A stretch of 64,000 nt of DNA from Paractinoplanes abujensis (GTDB lineage: Bacteria > Actinomycetota > Actinomycetes > Mycobacteriales > Micromonosporaceae). The notes beneath the pieces were generated by a model. It ran no database searches, was not told where the DNA came from, and saw only the letters and a list, made by a program, of their open reading frames with translations. The DNA lies in NCBI RefSeq assembly GCF_014204895.1, contig NZ_JACHMF010000001.1, positions 8,680,001 to 8,744,000 on the forward strand. The letters are read 5' to 3'. Below, in pieces: positions 27,128 to 35,311 of this stretch (position 1 is its first letter; each line of letters starts with the position of its first letter). The position numbers and the translations under genes were made by a program.

Positions 27128-27811
27128 GTGCTGCGTGGCGTACTGCTTGATCTCGATGACACGCTGATCGATCACCACGGAGCGGTGCGGGCGGCGCTCG
27201 ACCTGTGGTTGCCCGAGCTCGGGGTCGCGTCGACTTCGGAGACTTCTGCGCTCTGGGACGAGGTGCAGGAGCGGCACATGGTGGCCTGGCGCGAGCGCCG
27301 GGTGAGCTTTGCCGAGCAGCGGCGGCGACGGCTGCGCGACTTCCTGCCGCAGATTCGGATCCCGTACGAGGAAAACGACCTGGACCCCATCTTCGAGGGC
27401 TATCTGCGGGCGTACGAGTCCTCGTGGCGGCGCTTCCCCGACGTGGACGAGGCGCTGGCCGCGCTCGGGGCCGCGGGCCTGACCACCGCGGTGCTCACCA
27501 ACGGCACGGTCGAGCAGCAACGCGCAAAACTCGCCAAGGCGGGGCTCGAGGGCCGGGTCGGTCCGCTGTTCACGGTCGAGGACCTGGGCGTGGCCAAGCC
27601 GTCGCCCGACGCGTTCCGGCTGGCCTGTGAGCGCATCGGGCTCGAACCGGCCCGGGTCGTCAGCGTCGGCGACCGGCACGACCTGGACGTGCTGCCCGCC
27701 CGCGCGGCGGGGCTGCGCGCCATCCATCTCGACCGGCGCGACGCCGGGCCGCACGACGAGCCCGACCGCCTGACCACACTGACCGGCCTGGCCGCGGCGC
27801 TGTCCCGTTAG
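27128..27811 (+). CDS. HAD-superfamily hydrolase
   Basis: This encodes 227 aa from GTG 27128. Motif I is DLDDTL (Asp nucleophile and second Asp, about 8-13), motif II is AVLTNGT (about 121-127), motif III is the Lys in GVAKPSPDAF, and motif IV is SVGDRHDLDV. The cap domain (about 17-90) is of the C1 helical type. It probably dephosphorylates small metabolites in the cytoplasm. Its stop codon TAG is completed by the first bases of the 165-bp palindromic element, so the original C terminus may have been different. Confidence 0.88.
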   Translation: MLRGVLLDLDDTLIDHHGAVRAALDLWLPELGVASTSETSALWDEVQERHMVAWRERRVSFAEQRRRRLRDFLPQIRIPYEENDLDPIFEGYLRAYESSWRRFPDVDEALAALGAAGLTTAVLTNGTVEQQRAKLAKAGLEGRVGPLFTVEDLGVAKPSPDAFRLACERIGLEPARVVSVGDRHDLDVLPARAAGLRAIHLDRRDAGPHDEPDRLTTLTGLAAALSR

Positions 27812-27974
27812 GGCCTGTCCTGCCGCTCACGCGGGGCTGCGGCGTGGCCCAGGCGGCGCCTGACGGCGTCCGGGAAACGGCCACATACAACACCGGTATG
27901 AAACCGCTTCCCGGCCGACGTCAGCCACCACCTGGACCTCGCCTCGCTGCCACGTGACCGGCAGGACAGACCCT
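27810..27974. mobile_element. 165-bp MITE-like palindromic element, copy 1
   Basis: The element begins AGGGCCTGTCCTGCCGCTCA and ends with the near-complementary GACCGGCAGGACAGACCCT, giving inverted ends of about 22 bp with two or three mismatches. It matches the copy at 56098-56262 over its full length with about seven differences. The interior is itself partly self-complementary. It has no coding capacity of its own, consistent with a non-autonomous element. Confidence 0.85.
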
Positions 27975-28089
27975 GGACCGCCGGCGACCAGCATCGCCCG
28001 CAATGAGCACGCTTGTCCCCGGACGACACGCCATCGGTCACACGCCACACCACGTGCGGGTCGTGATCTTCCCAGTAGGGTGCGGGTTC

Positions 28090-28830
28090 ATGAAGGTGAG
28101 CGAGGAAGACGTACGGATCCCCGGGGCCGGTCACGAGATCCGGGCCAAGGTGCTGACACCGGTGGGCGGCGGCACCTGGCCGGGGGTGGTGCTCTACTCC
28201 GACATCTTCCAGCTGACCGAGTCGACGCTGCGCACGTGCCGCCGGCTGGCCGCGGCCGGGCTGATCGTCTGCGTGCCCGAGATCTATCCGCGCGGCGAAC
28301 TGGCCGGGGTGGCGCTCGAGTTCGACGACGCGGGCAAGCAGGCCGGGCTGGCCGGCGCCGCCGCGATGTCGACCGCCGAGTTCGACGAGGACCGCGTGTC
28401 GGTTCTCGATTACGTGACCGCCCGCCCCGACGTCACCACGGTGCACGCCGCCGGTTACTGCCTGGGCGGACATCTCGCCTTCCGGGCGGCGTTCGACGAG
28501 CGGGTCACCTCGACCGTGTGCTTCTATCCGACCGGCCTGCACAACGGCGCGCTCGGGGCCGACCACGCCGATTCGCTGGCCGCGGCGGCGCGCATCCGGG
28601 GCCAGCTGATGATCATCTTTGGGTCGCGGGACCCGCACGTCCCCGCGGCGGCGCGCGCCCAGATCCTGGCCGCGCTCTACGAGGCCGGTCACGAGGATCT
28701 GGAACTGCACGTCTACGCCGGCGGGGAGCACGCGTTCATGCGCGATGTCGGCCCCCGCTACGACCCCGAGCTCACCGACCGCGGGCTCGACGAGGCCGTC
28801 TCGTTCCTGCGCGGGCGTTCGCTTCAGTAG
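28090..28830 (+). CDS. Dienelactone hydrolase family protein
   Basis: This encodes 246 aa from ATG 28090. It has an alpha/beta hydrolase fold with a cysteine nucleophile, C124 in AAGYCLGGHLA, Asp 181 in FGSRDPHVP and His 214 in GGEHAFM, the dienelactone hydrolase triad. Such enzymes open lactone rings in aromatic degradation or act as general carboxyl esterases. It is cytoplasmic. Its last 59 bp overlap the convergent prfH gene, an unusually long tail overlap. Confidence 0.9.
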   Translation: MKVSEEDVRIPGAGHEIRAKVLTPVGGGTWPGVVLYSDIFQLTESTLRTCRRLAAAGLIVCVPEIYPRGELAGVALEFDDAGKQAGLAGAAAMSTAEFDEDRVSVLDYVTARPDVTTVHAAGYCLGGHLAFRAAFDERVTSTVCFYPTGLHNGALGADHADSLAAAARIRGQLMIIFGSRDPHVPAAARAQILAALYEAGHEDLELHVYAGGEHAFMRDVGPRYDPELTDRGLDEAVSFLRGRSLQ

Positions 28831-29413
28831 CCGGCCGCTCCGTCCGGGTCGGGTTTCCCCGTACGAGGGTGTCGTGCACACGCCAGCGGGCGGTGATCGC
28901 CTCCCGTTCGGCGGCGGCGTCGCCCGACGCGAGCCGCTCCCGCAGCAGCCGCATCGCGAGCCGCCGGTTCACGCTGAACTGCCGTTCGGTGTCGACCACG
29001 ACGACCAGCCCGGACGGCCGGTGAGTGGCGCGGACGGCAGTGCTCGCCTTGTTGCGATGCTGGCCGCCCGGCCCACCGGTGCGCGTGGCGACAACCTCCA
29101 CGTCGCCCTCGTCGAACGTCGTGCGCGGGACCTCCGTCGAGCACGGCTGCGACACGACGTACCAGTTCTTGCGCCCGATGCCCGTACGGAAAGGGCTCGG
29201 GGCCTGCCAGCACAACGTGCCCGTCCAGCCCCGCGCGAACGAAGCCGCGCCCGGCCCGTCGATCTCGACCACCACCGACCGCTGCCGGGCGGTCTTCGCG
29301 ATGGTCAGCCCGAGCCCGGCCGCCTCCGTTTCCAGCCGCCGCACGAGTTCGGCCAGCGCCCAGTCGCACTCCCGCGGCCCGCGCCCGGCCGAGAGCAGCA
29401 GATGCACGCTCAC
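28772..29413 (-). CDS. prfH: Peptide chain release factor H homologue
   Basis: This encodes 213 aa from ATG 29413, overlapping the rtcB stop (ATGA). The N terminus LLLSAGRGPRECDWAL is typical of PrfH. The catalytic GGQ loop is intact (GGPGGQ, 113-118) and is followed by the HRNKASTAVRA segment of class I release factors. The codon-recognition domain is missing, as expected for PrfH. In studied bacteria PrfH frees peptides from ribosomes whose 16S rRNA has been cut at the decoding site, and the partner RtcB then reseals it. The C-terminal basic tail overlaps the neighbouring gene. Confidence 0.9.
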   Translation of the reverse strand: MSVHLLLSAGRGPRECDWALAELVRRLETEAAGLGLTIAKTARQRSVVVEIDGPGAASFARGWTGTLCWQAPSPFRTGIGRKNWYVVSQPCSTEVPRTTFDEGDVEVVATRTGGPGGQHRNKASTAVRATHRPSGLVVVVDTERQFSVNRRLAMRLLRERLASGDAAAEREAITARWRVHDTLVRGNPTRTERPATEANARAGTRRPRRARGR

Positions 29414-30474
29414 GACCGCTCCCGCGTCTTGTAGGTGACCAGCGGAATCGTCACCGCTACGGGCGTGGCCAGCTCGTGCGCGACGAGATCACCGACCACC
29501 TGCTCGATGCGCTTGTAGGCCGTCGGCGCCTCCTCGAACAGCAGCTGCCGGTCGCCGCAGACGACCAGCGATCCGACCGCCGTACGGCGGAGCTCGGCCA
29601 CGGTGTGCTTGACCTTGTTGCGCCGCAGCGCGTCGGAACGCGACATCTTGCGCCCGGCCCCGTGCGCGACCGAGAAGTTCGCCTCGGCTCCCGCGTGCCC
29701 GGCGACCAGATAGGACGGTGTGCCGCGGGTGCCCGCGATCAGCACGTCCTTCCCGTCACCGCCGGCCGCACCTTTCCGGTGCAGGTAGAGCCCGTCACGC
29801 ACCTCGACGAAGTTGTGGCACTCGTCGACGATCGGTTCGGCGGGTTCGGCCCCCAGCGCGTCCGCGACCCGCTCGGCCATGAGACGCCGGTTCAACGACC
29901 CCCACCGTACGGCGTCGTCGTGCGCCTTGAGGTAGGCCGCGGGATCGGCGGCCGGGCCGGCCCCGTGCACCTCGGTGTGCGCCCGCAGGATGCTCTCACC
30001 CAGCCCGCGCGAACCGCTGTGCACGATCAGCACCAGGTCGCCCTGGGCCACCCGGCCCCCCCGCAGCACCGCATCGACGCGGGCCAGCTCGACGAAGTGG
30101 TTGCCCCGCCCGACCGTGCCCAGGCTTTCCGGGTGACCGGCCGGGATGTCCGCCGGCCACAGGTCGTCGTCCGGGGTCAGCGGCCGGTCGAGGTCGGGGA
30201 AGCGGGCGGCCAGGCGTTCCCGGTGGGGCCGCTTGATGGTGATGGGGAAGACGGCGATGCCGCAGCCGATGTCCGAGCCCACCAGGAACGGGTAGAGCAC
30301 TGACGACAACATGGCGGCGCCGATCGGGGCACCCTTGCCCGGGTGCAGATCGGGCATGCCCGCGACGTGTCGCATGCCGTCGAGGGCGGCGACACGGTGG
30401 CACTGGTCGAGCGCGTCGGACTCGATCCAGCTGCCGGGCGAGGCGAAAACACGAACGGAGGCGTGCTCAGACAA
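29410..30474 (-). CDS. rtcB: RNA-splicing ligase RtcB, PrfH-associated (RtcB2 type)
   Basis: This encodes 354 aa from ATG 30474, shorter than housekeeping RtcB. Metal and GMP sites are present: DLHPGKGAPIG (42-52), Cys71 in GSDIGCGI, GRGNHFVEL (122-130), HSGSRGLG (152-159) and the guanylated His271 in VAHGAGRKMSR. It joins RNA 2',3'-cyclic phosphate or 3'-phosphate ends to 5'-OH ends using GTP and Mn2+. The coupled prfH gene indicates repair of cleaved 16S rRNA rather than tRNA splicing. Confidence 0.92.
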   Translation of the reverse strand: MSEHASVRVFASPGSWIESDALDQCHRVAALDGMRHVAGMPDLHPGKGAPIGAAMLSSVLYPFLVGSDIGCGIAVFPITIKRPHRERLAARFPDLDRPLTPDDDLWPADIPAGHPESLGTVGRGNHFVELARVDAVLRGGRVAQGDLVLIVHSGSRGLGESILRAHTEVHGAGPAADPAAYLKAHDDAVRWGSLNRRLMAERVADALGAEPAEPIVDECHNFVEVRDGLYLHRKGAAGGDGKDVLIAGTRGTPSYLVAGHAGAEANFSVAHGAGRKMSRSDALRRNKVKHTVAELRRTAVGSLVVCGDRQLLFEEAPTAYKRIEQVVGDLVAHELATPVAVTIPLVTYKTRERS

Positions 30475-30595
30475 AACGAGACTCCGGGAATGACGAAGTG
30501 GCGGGGCTCTGCGGGCGTTCCGTCAGTACGTCATGGCAAGAGCTTGTCCGGTCCCGCCGCGTACGGCAACCGAATTAGCTGGCTAGGCTGAGCTG

Positions 30596-31564
30596 ATGCG
30601 TCGAGTAGTGGTGATCGGGGCGACCGGGCACACCGGCAGCTATCTGGTGCCCCGGCTGGTGCAGGCGGGCCACGAGGTGATCGCGGTCAGCCGGGCCGAG
30701 CGGCAACCCCACCAGGAACGACCCGAATGGCAGGCCGTTCAGCGGGTGACCGCCGACCGCCGCGCCGAGGACGCCGCGGGCACGTTCGGCGAGCGCATCG
30801 CCGCCCTGCGCCCCGACGCCGTCATCGACATGATCTGCTTCACCCCCGACTCGGCCCGCCAGCTCGTCGAGGCCCTGCGCCCGACCCGCCCGCTGCTGGT
30901 GCACTGCGGCAGCATCTGGGTCCACGGCCCCGCCCGGCGCGTGCCGCTGACCGAGGACGAACCCCGCACCCCGTACGGGGATTACGGCATCGGCAAGGCC
31001 GCGATCGAGGAACTGCTGCACCGCGAAACCCTGGCCGGCGGCGTCCCCAGCATCGTGCTGCACCCCGGCCACATCAGCGGGCCCGGCCGCCGCGCGATCA
31101 ACCCCGCCGGCAACATGGACGCCGAGGTGTGGCGCCGCCTGGCCGTGGGGGAGCCGCTGCCCCTGCCCGCGTTCGGCATGGGCATCCTCAACCACGTGCA
31201 CGCCGACGACGTGGCCCAGGCCTTCCAGCTCGCCCTGACCCGGCCCGCGGCCGTCGGCTCCAGCTTCCACGTGGTCGCCGAGCAGGCCATGACGTCCCGC
31301 GGCCTGGCCACCGGCGTGGCCGCCTGGTTCGGCCGCACCCCCGAACTGGAGTACGTCGACTGGCCCGAGTTCGAGGAGCGGGCCGGTAAGGAACACGCCG
31401 ACGTCAGCCGCGAACACATCGAACGCGGCATCGCCGCCAGTATCGGCAAGGCCCGCGCGGTCCTCGGCTACGCCCCGCGCTACACCTCGCTGGAAGCCAT
31501 GCACGGTTCCCTGCTGTGGATGGTCGCCCACAACCAGGCCGACGTGGGCGGCCAGCCGTTCTGA
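30596..31564 (+). CDS. NAD-dependent epimerase/dehydratase (extended SDR)
   Basis: This encodes 322 aa from ATG 30596. The N-terminal Rossmann motif is GATGHTGSYL (8-17). The active-site region has YGDYGIGKAAIEE, giving the YxxxK pair, with SIWVHG as the serine segment. The C-terminal part binds substrate (HVHADDVAQAF). It may act on a nucleotide sugar or a similar metabolite, but there is no sugar cluster beside it. It is divergent from the rtcB-prfH operon. Confidence 0.88.
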   Translation: MRRVVVIGATGHTGSYLVPRLVQAGHEVIAVSRAERQPHQERPEWQAVQRVTADRRAEDAAGTFGERIAALRPDAVIDMICFTPDSARQLVEALRPTRPLLVHCGSIWVHGPARRVPLTEDEPRTPYGDYGIGKAAIEELLHRETLAGGVPSIVLHPGHISGPGRRAINPAGNMDAEVWRRLAVGEPLPLPAFGMGILNHVHADDVAQAFQLALTRPAAVGSSFHVVAEQAMTSRGLATGVAAWFGRTPELEYVDWPEFEERAGKEHADVSREHIERGIAASIGKARAVLGYAPRYTSLEAMHGSLLWMVAHNQADVGGQPF

Positions 31565-31567
31565 GAG

Positions 31568-31589
31568 CCCGGCCGGTGGCCGGACCGGG
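31568..31589 (+). terminator. GC-rich hairpin after the SDR gene
   Basis: CCCGGCCGG and CCGGACCGGG form a hairpin three bases after the SDR stop codon. There is no T-run, so termination would depend on structure alone. Confidence 0.35.
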
Positions 31590-31645
31590 AACGTCGTTCG
31601 ATTCGCGGTCGGGATCGTCGGCGGATTGCCGACTAGGCTCGATCT

Positions 31646-32209
31646 ATGGCGTGGGTCACGGCCGGGTTGGTGCTTGCCGCGGGGGCGGGGCGGCGTTACG
31701 GCATGCCCAAAGCCCTGATCCGCTATCCGGACCGGTTGCTCGTCGAGCGGGCCGCCGACACCTTGCGTGAGGCCGGCGCGTCACCGATCGTGGTCGTGCT
31801 GGGTGCCGAGGCGCAGCGGGTCATCGCGGCCGCCCCCGATCTGCCGCGCACCGTGATCAACCCTGATTGGCCCACCGGCATGGGGTCGTCGCTGCGTGCG
31901 GGGCTGCGGGCGGTGGACGCGGACGCGGTGGTGGTCGTGCTGGTCGACATGCCGGGTACAACCCCCGAAGCCGTACGCCGGGTGATCGCCCACGCCACGC
32001 CCGACGCGCTGGTCATGGGCGGTTACCAGGGCCGGCGCGGGCATCCCGTCCTGCTGGGCCGCAAGCACTGGCCGGGCGTCATCGAGGCCGCCGTCGGTGA
32101 TCAGGGCGCCCGCGGCTATCTCAAGAACCATCCCGTACGGGTGGTGCCCGTCGACGACGTGGCCGACGATCTCGACCTCGACGTTCCGGAGCCGAACCCT
32201 CATGCGTGA
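31646..32209 (+). CDS. MocA-type molybdenum cofactor cytidylyltransferase
   Basis: This encodes 187 aa from ATG 31646. The nucleotidyltransferase signature LVLAAGAGRRYGMPKALI (8-25) binds the NTP; VDMPGTTPEAV holds the metal-binding Asp. MocA adds CMP to molybdopterin for enzymes of the xanthine dehydrogenase family, and the coupled XdhC gene supports this over other nucleotidyltransferases such as MobA. It overlaps the xdhC-like gene by 8 bp. No xanthine or CO dehydrogenase subunit is encoded in the window. Confidence 0.85.
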   Translation: MAWVTAGLVLAAGAGRRYGMPKALIRYPDRLLVERAADTLREAGASPIVVVLGAEAQRVIAAAPDLPRTVINPDWPTGMGSSLRAGLRAVDADAVVVVLVDMPGTTPEAVRRVIAHATPDALVMGGYQGRRGHPVLLGRKHWPGVIEAAVGDQGARGYLKNHPVRVVPVDDVADDLDLDVPEPNPHA

Positions 32210-33299
32210 TGTGCTGGACAGGCTGGTGGCCTGGTGGGAAGCGGGTGAGCCGGTCGGGCTGGCGACCGTCACGGCGACGTGGTCGAGCGCACCCCGCCAG
32301 CCGGGCGCGGCCATGGTCGTCGGCCCGGGCGGCGAGGTCGTGGGCAGCGTCTCCGGCGGATGTGTCGAGGGCGCCGTCTACGAGCAGTGCCTCGAGGTGA
32401 TCGAGACCGGCCAGGCCCGTACGGTTCGTTACGGCATCAGCGACGACGACGCGTTCGAGGTGGGCCTGACCTGCGGCGGCATCATCGAGCTGCTGGTCGA
32501 ACGGGTCGACCGGCAGTCGTTCCCCCAGCTGCCCGAGCTGGCCGCGGCGATCGCGGCGTCCCGGCCGGTCGCGCTGCTGACCCGGCTCGACACCGCCGCC
32601 CACCTGCTGATCACCCCGGAGGAGCGCACCGGCACGCTGGGCGGCGACCGCGTCGACGACGCCGTCACCGACGACGGGCGCGGGCTGCTGGCCGCGGGGC
32701 GCACCGGCGTGCTCCACTACGGGCCGTCCGGCGAGCGCCGGGGTGAGGGACTCTCCGTGCTGGTCGCGTCCTTCGCGCCGCCGGCCCGGATGCTCGTCTT
32801 CGGCGCCACCGACCACGCCGCGGCAACCGCCCGCATCGGCTCGTTCCTGGGCTACCACGTGACCGTCTGCGACGCCCGGCCCGTTTTCGCCACCGCGCGT
32901 CGCTTCCCCGAGGCCGACCAGGTCGTCGTCGACTGGCCGCACCGCTACCTGACCGCCGAGGCCGACGCGGGCCGGATCGACGAGCGGACCGTCCTCTGTG
33001 TGCTCACCCACGACCCCAAGTTCGACGTGCCGGTGCTGGAGGTCGCACTGCGGCTGCCGGTCGCCTACATCGGGGCCATGGGTTCGCGCCGCACCCACGA
33101 CGACCGCAACAAGCGCCTGCAGGAAGCCGGCCTCACCGGTGACGACCTGGCCCGGCTGGCCTCCCCGGTGGGGCTCGACCTGGGCGCGCGCACCCCCGAG
33201 GAGACCGCGGTCAGCATCGCGGCCGAGATCGTGGCGCTGCGCTGGGGCGGTTCCGGGGCCCGGCTGACCGCGACGGCCGGCCGCATTCACCCCGAGTAG
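32202..33299 (+). CDS. XdhC/CoxI-family molybdoenzyme maturation protein
   Basis: This encodes 365 aa from ATG 32202. The N-terminal XdhC_CoxI domain has TWSSAPRQPGAAM and VSGGCVEGAVYEQ with its conserved Cys; CGGIIELLVE follows. The C-terminal Rossmann domain covers about 190-340 (RMLVFGATDHAAATARIGSFLGY, IGAMGSRRTHDDR). XdhC inserts the sulfurated cofactor into xanthine dehydrogenase-type enzymes. It is translated with the MocA-type gene. The target enzyme must be encoded elsewhere. It is convergent, with a 13-bp overlap, with the reductase gene that follows. Confidence 0.9.
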   Translation: MRDVLDRLVAWWEAGEPVGLATVTATWSSAPRQPGAAMVVGPGGEVVGSVSGGCVEGAVYEQCLEVIETGQARTVRYGISDDDAFEVGLTCGGIIELLVERVDRQSFPQLPELAAAIAASRPVALLTRLDTAAHLLITPEERTGTLGGDRVDDAVTDDGRGLLAAGRTGVLHYGPSGERRGEGLSVLVASFAPPARMLVFGATDHAAATARIGSFLGYHVTVCDARPVFATARRFPEADQVVVDWPHRYLTAEADAGRIDERTVLCVLTHDPKFDVPVLEVALRLPVAYIGAMGSRRTHDDRNKRLQEAGLTGDDLARLASPVGLDLGARTPEETAVSIAAEIVALRWGGSGARLTATAGRIHPE

Positions 33300-33823
33300 G
33301 CATACTCCAGCAGCACCACACCCGAGGCGAAAGTCTGCGCCCGTACGGGTTCCAGCCGCAACGAGTGCTCCTCGAACAGCCGTGTGCCGTGCCCCTGCAC
33401 CACCGGGTAGACGAAAAGCCGGAACAGGTCGACCAGCCCCGTCGGGATCAACGACCGTACGAGGGTGGCGCTCCCCGTCACGGTGATGTCCTGCCCGTCG
33501 GTGGCCTTCAACGCGGCGATCTCGTCTTCCAGCGGCCCGCGCAGGATCGTCGTGTTCTGCCAGTCCGCCTTGTCCAGACTGCTGGACACCACGTACTTGG
33601 CCACCTGATCCAGGTACGCCGAGACCTCGCCCTGCTGGTGGGGCCAGAAACCGGCGAATTCCTCGTACGTCGTGCGGCCCAGCACGAGCGCGTCGGAGCC
33701 GGCGCCGTTGCGTTGGTTGACCGCGGCCAGCTCATCGTCGGTCGTGCTCGGGTCGAACCAGTCACCGATCGGCGAGACGACCCCGTCCAGGGTGATGTTC
33801 TCGGTCACCACGAGTCTGCGCAT
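33287..33823 (-). CDS. Dihydrofolate reductase-like protein (RibD C-terminal fold)
   Basis: This encodes 178 aa from ATG 33823. The start MRRLVVTENITLDGVV, then DALVLGRTTYEEFAGFWP, and VTGSATLVRSLIPTGLVDLF are typical of the actinobacterial DHFR-family reductases. It should bind NADPH; the natural substrate is unknown and is unlikely to be dihydrofolate itself. It lies 9 bp downstream of a methyltransferase gene on the same strand. Confidence 0.9.
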   Translation of the reverse strand: MRRLVVTENITLDGVVSPIGDWFDPSTTDDELAAVNQRNGAGSDALVLGRTTYEEFAGFWPHQQGEVSAYLDQVAKYVVSSSLDKADWQNTTILRGPLEDEIAALKATDGQDITVTGSATLVRSLIPTGLVDLFRLFVYPVVQGHGTRLFEEHSLRLEPVRAQTFASGVVLLEYAYSG

Positions 33824-33832
33824 GACCTGCTC

Positions 33833-34585
33833 TTACCCCCTGCGGCCGGTCCACAACACGGCCGGCCGCCGCAGCACGAACCCGGGCCGCTCGACCATCT
33901 GCTCCAACAGCCGCGCATGCATCTCGGCCCGGCGGAACGGCGTCAGACCGTCGATGAACCGCCCCGACCCGTGCGACCGGCTCCACCGCCAGTAGGTCTC
34001 CCCGTCCGGAACCGGGATGGCGATCTCGAGGTCGGTCGCGGTCAGGCCGGCCAGCCCGGGAAACCCGTCCGCGAAGTCGAAGTCGTTCCCGTGCCGCCCG
34101 TGGCCGTCCTGCTGATACTGCCGATACTCGGCGTAGAGCTCGACCAGCGGGTCGGGCCCGTCCCCGGCTGCGCCCGGCACGGTGAAAGCCAGCCGCCCGC
34201 CGGGCCGGGTCACCCGCAGTGCCTCCCGCAACGTGGCCTCCGGGTCGCTCACGATGTGCATCGCGAACCCGCAGACAACGAGGTCGAAACTGGCATCCGG
34301 CAACGCGAGCCGGCTCACGTCCATGACGGAGGCCGCCACGCCGGGGTGAGCGGCCCGCAACAACGCCACCATCCGCGGCGCCGCATCCACGGCCGTGACC
34401 ACCGCACCCCGCGCGAGCAAAGCCCCGGTCATCCCCCCACGCCCGGCCGCCAGATCCAGAGCCCGTACGCCCTTCGGCGGCGCCAGCCTCTCGACAGCCA
34501 GCTTCGCGAACCCGGAAAAGAACGGCAGCACTTCGTCGTAGCTCTCAGCCACCCCGTCGAAGTGCTCCACTACTGCGTCGACCAC
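33833..34585 (-). CDS. Class I SAM-dependent methyltransferase
   Basis: This encodes 250 aa from GTG 34585. Motif I is ALDLAAGRGGMTGAL (43-57), followed by VTAVDAAPRM for the SAM ribose and VTRPGGRLAFTVPG as the post-motif. The N-terminal AESYDEVLPFFSGFA lid resembles UbiE/Methyltransf_11 enzymes. The substrate is unknown. It is likely co-transcribed with the DHFR-like gene downstream. The 288 bp upstream (34586-34873) show no gene or clear site. Confidence 0.88.
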   Translation of the reverse strand: MVDAVVEHFDGVAESYDEVLPFFSGFAKLAVERLAPPKGVRALDLAAGRGGMTGALLARGAVVTAVDAAPRMVALLRAAHPGVAASVMDVSRLALPDASFDLVVCGFAMHIVSDPEATLREALRVTRPGGRLAFTVPGAAGDGPDPLVELYAEYRQYQQDGHGRHGNDFDFADGFPGLAGLTATDLEIAIPVPDGETYWRWSRSHGSGRFIDGLTPFRRAEMHARLLEQMVERPGFVLRRPAVLWTGRRG

Positions 34586-34873
34586 GCCGCCCAGCCTGGC
34601 ACGGCGCCCGATCCGTGATCGCGACGGCCCGGCCTGGGGAGTGGCACGCCTCCCCTCGACGTCGCGGCGGCCGGTGGCGTCAGGCCCGTGTCCGGGAGGA
34701 AGCCCACGCCACGTTCGCGAACCGCGGCGCCGCGGTCCCGGCCACGCACTCAGCGGTGCCGGCTTCGACCGGTAGACCGCGGCGTCGGCGGGCGTTCGCT
34801 GGGGGCAGGGTGAACGTGCGCGACGGAGCTATCGTCGGCCGTTGCCCTTTCCACTGTCGTGTCTGGAGCTGCC

Positions 34874-35311
34874 ATGAGTTTGACCGTTGCCGACCGGCTG
34901 GAGATTCACGAGGTGATCGCGCTGCACGGTCACCTGAGCGACGCGGGTGCCTATGAGCGGTTCGGTGAGGTGTTCACGTCCGATCTCGTGGTCGACGCCG
35001 GCGCCCTCGGCTATGCGCCGGTGTCCGCGCCCGACCCGTCCCGGCCGCGGCTCGACGGCTACATCGCGGCCTCGTACCGGATCGGGCCCGACGGCCCGAT
35101 CGCCCACCACGTCACCAACGTCGTCGTCCGCGCGGACGGTGACGGTGCCCGGGCTTGGTCGAAGGGGCTCGCGGTGAAAAAGGAGGGCGCGCCGGCCAGT
35201 TACATTTATGAGGACCAGCTCGTCCGCACCCCGGCGGGCTGGCGCATCAGGCACCGCACGGTCACCCCGCGCCGGGAGGCCGGGCGCGGCGTCGAGCCGG
35301 CCCTAGACTGA
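34874..35311 (+). CDS. SnoaL/NTF2-like protein
   Basis: This encodes 145 aa; ATG 34874 was chosen for the family start LTVADRLEIHEVIALHGHLSD, with GGAG 8 nt upstream. It has an alpha+beta cone fold, with a closing segment YIYEDQLVRTPAGWRIRHRTV that is characteristic. Members are cyclases, isomerases or hydroxylases of polyketide-like compounds, or non-catalytic. It overlaps the LysR gene by 9 bp at their stops. Confidence 0.88.
   Translation: MSLTVADRLEIHEVIALHGHLSDAGAYERFGEVFTSDLVVDAGALGYAPVSAPDPSRPRLDGYIAASYRIGPDGPIAHHVTNVVVRADGDGARAWSKGLAVKKEGAPASYIYEDQLVRTPAGWRIRHRTVTPRREAGRGVEPALD

Noticed and set aside
34586..34873. A 113-codon plus-strand frame in the 288-bp gap before the SnoaL-like gene
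   Set aside because: Its sequence is Arg/Gly/Pro-rich with no ribosome site and overlaps the start of the real gene in another frame.
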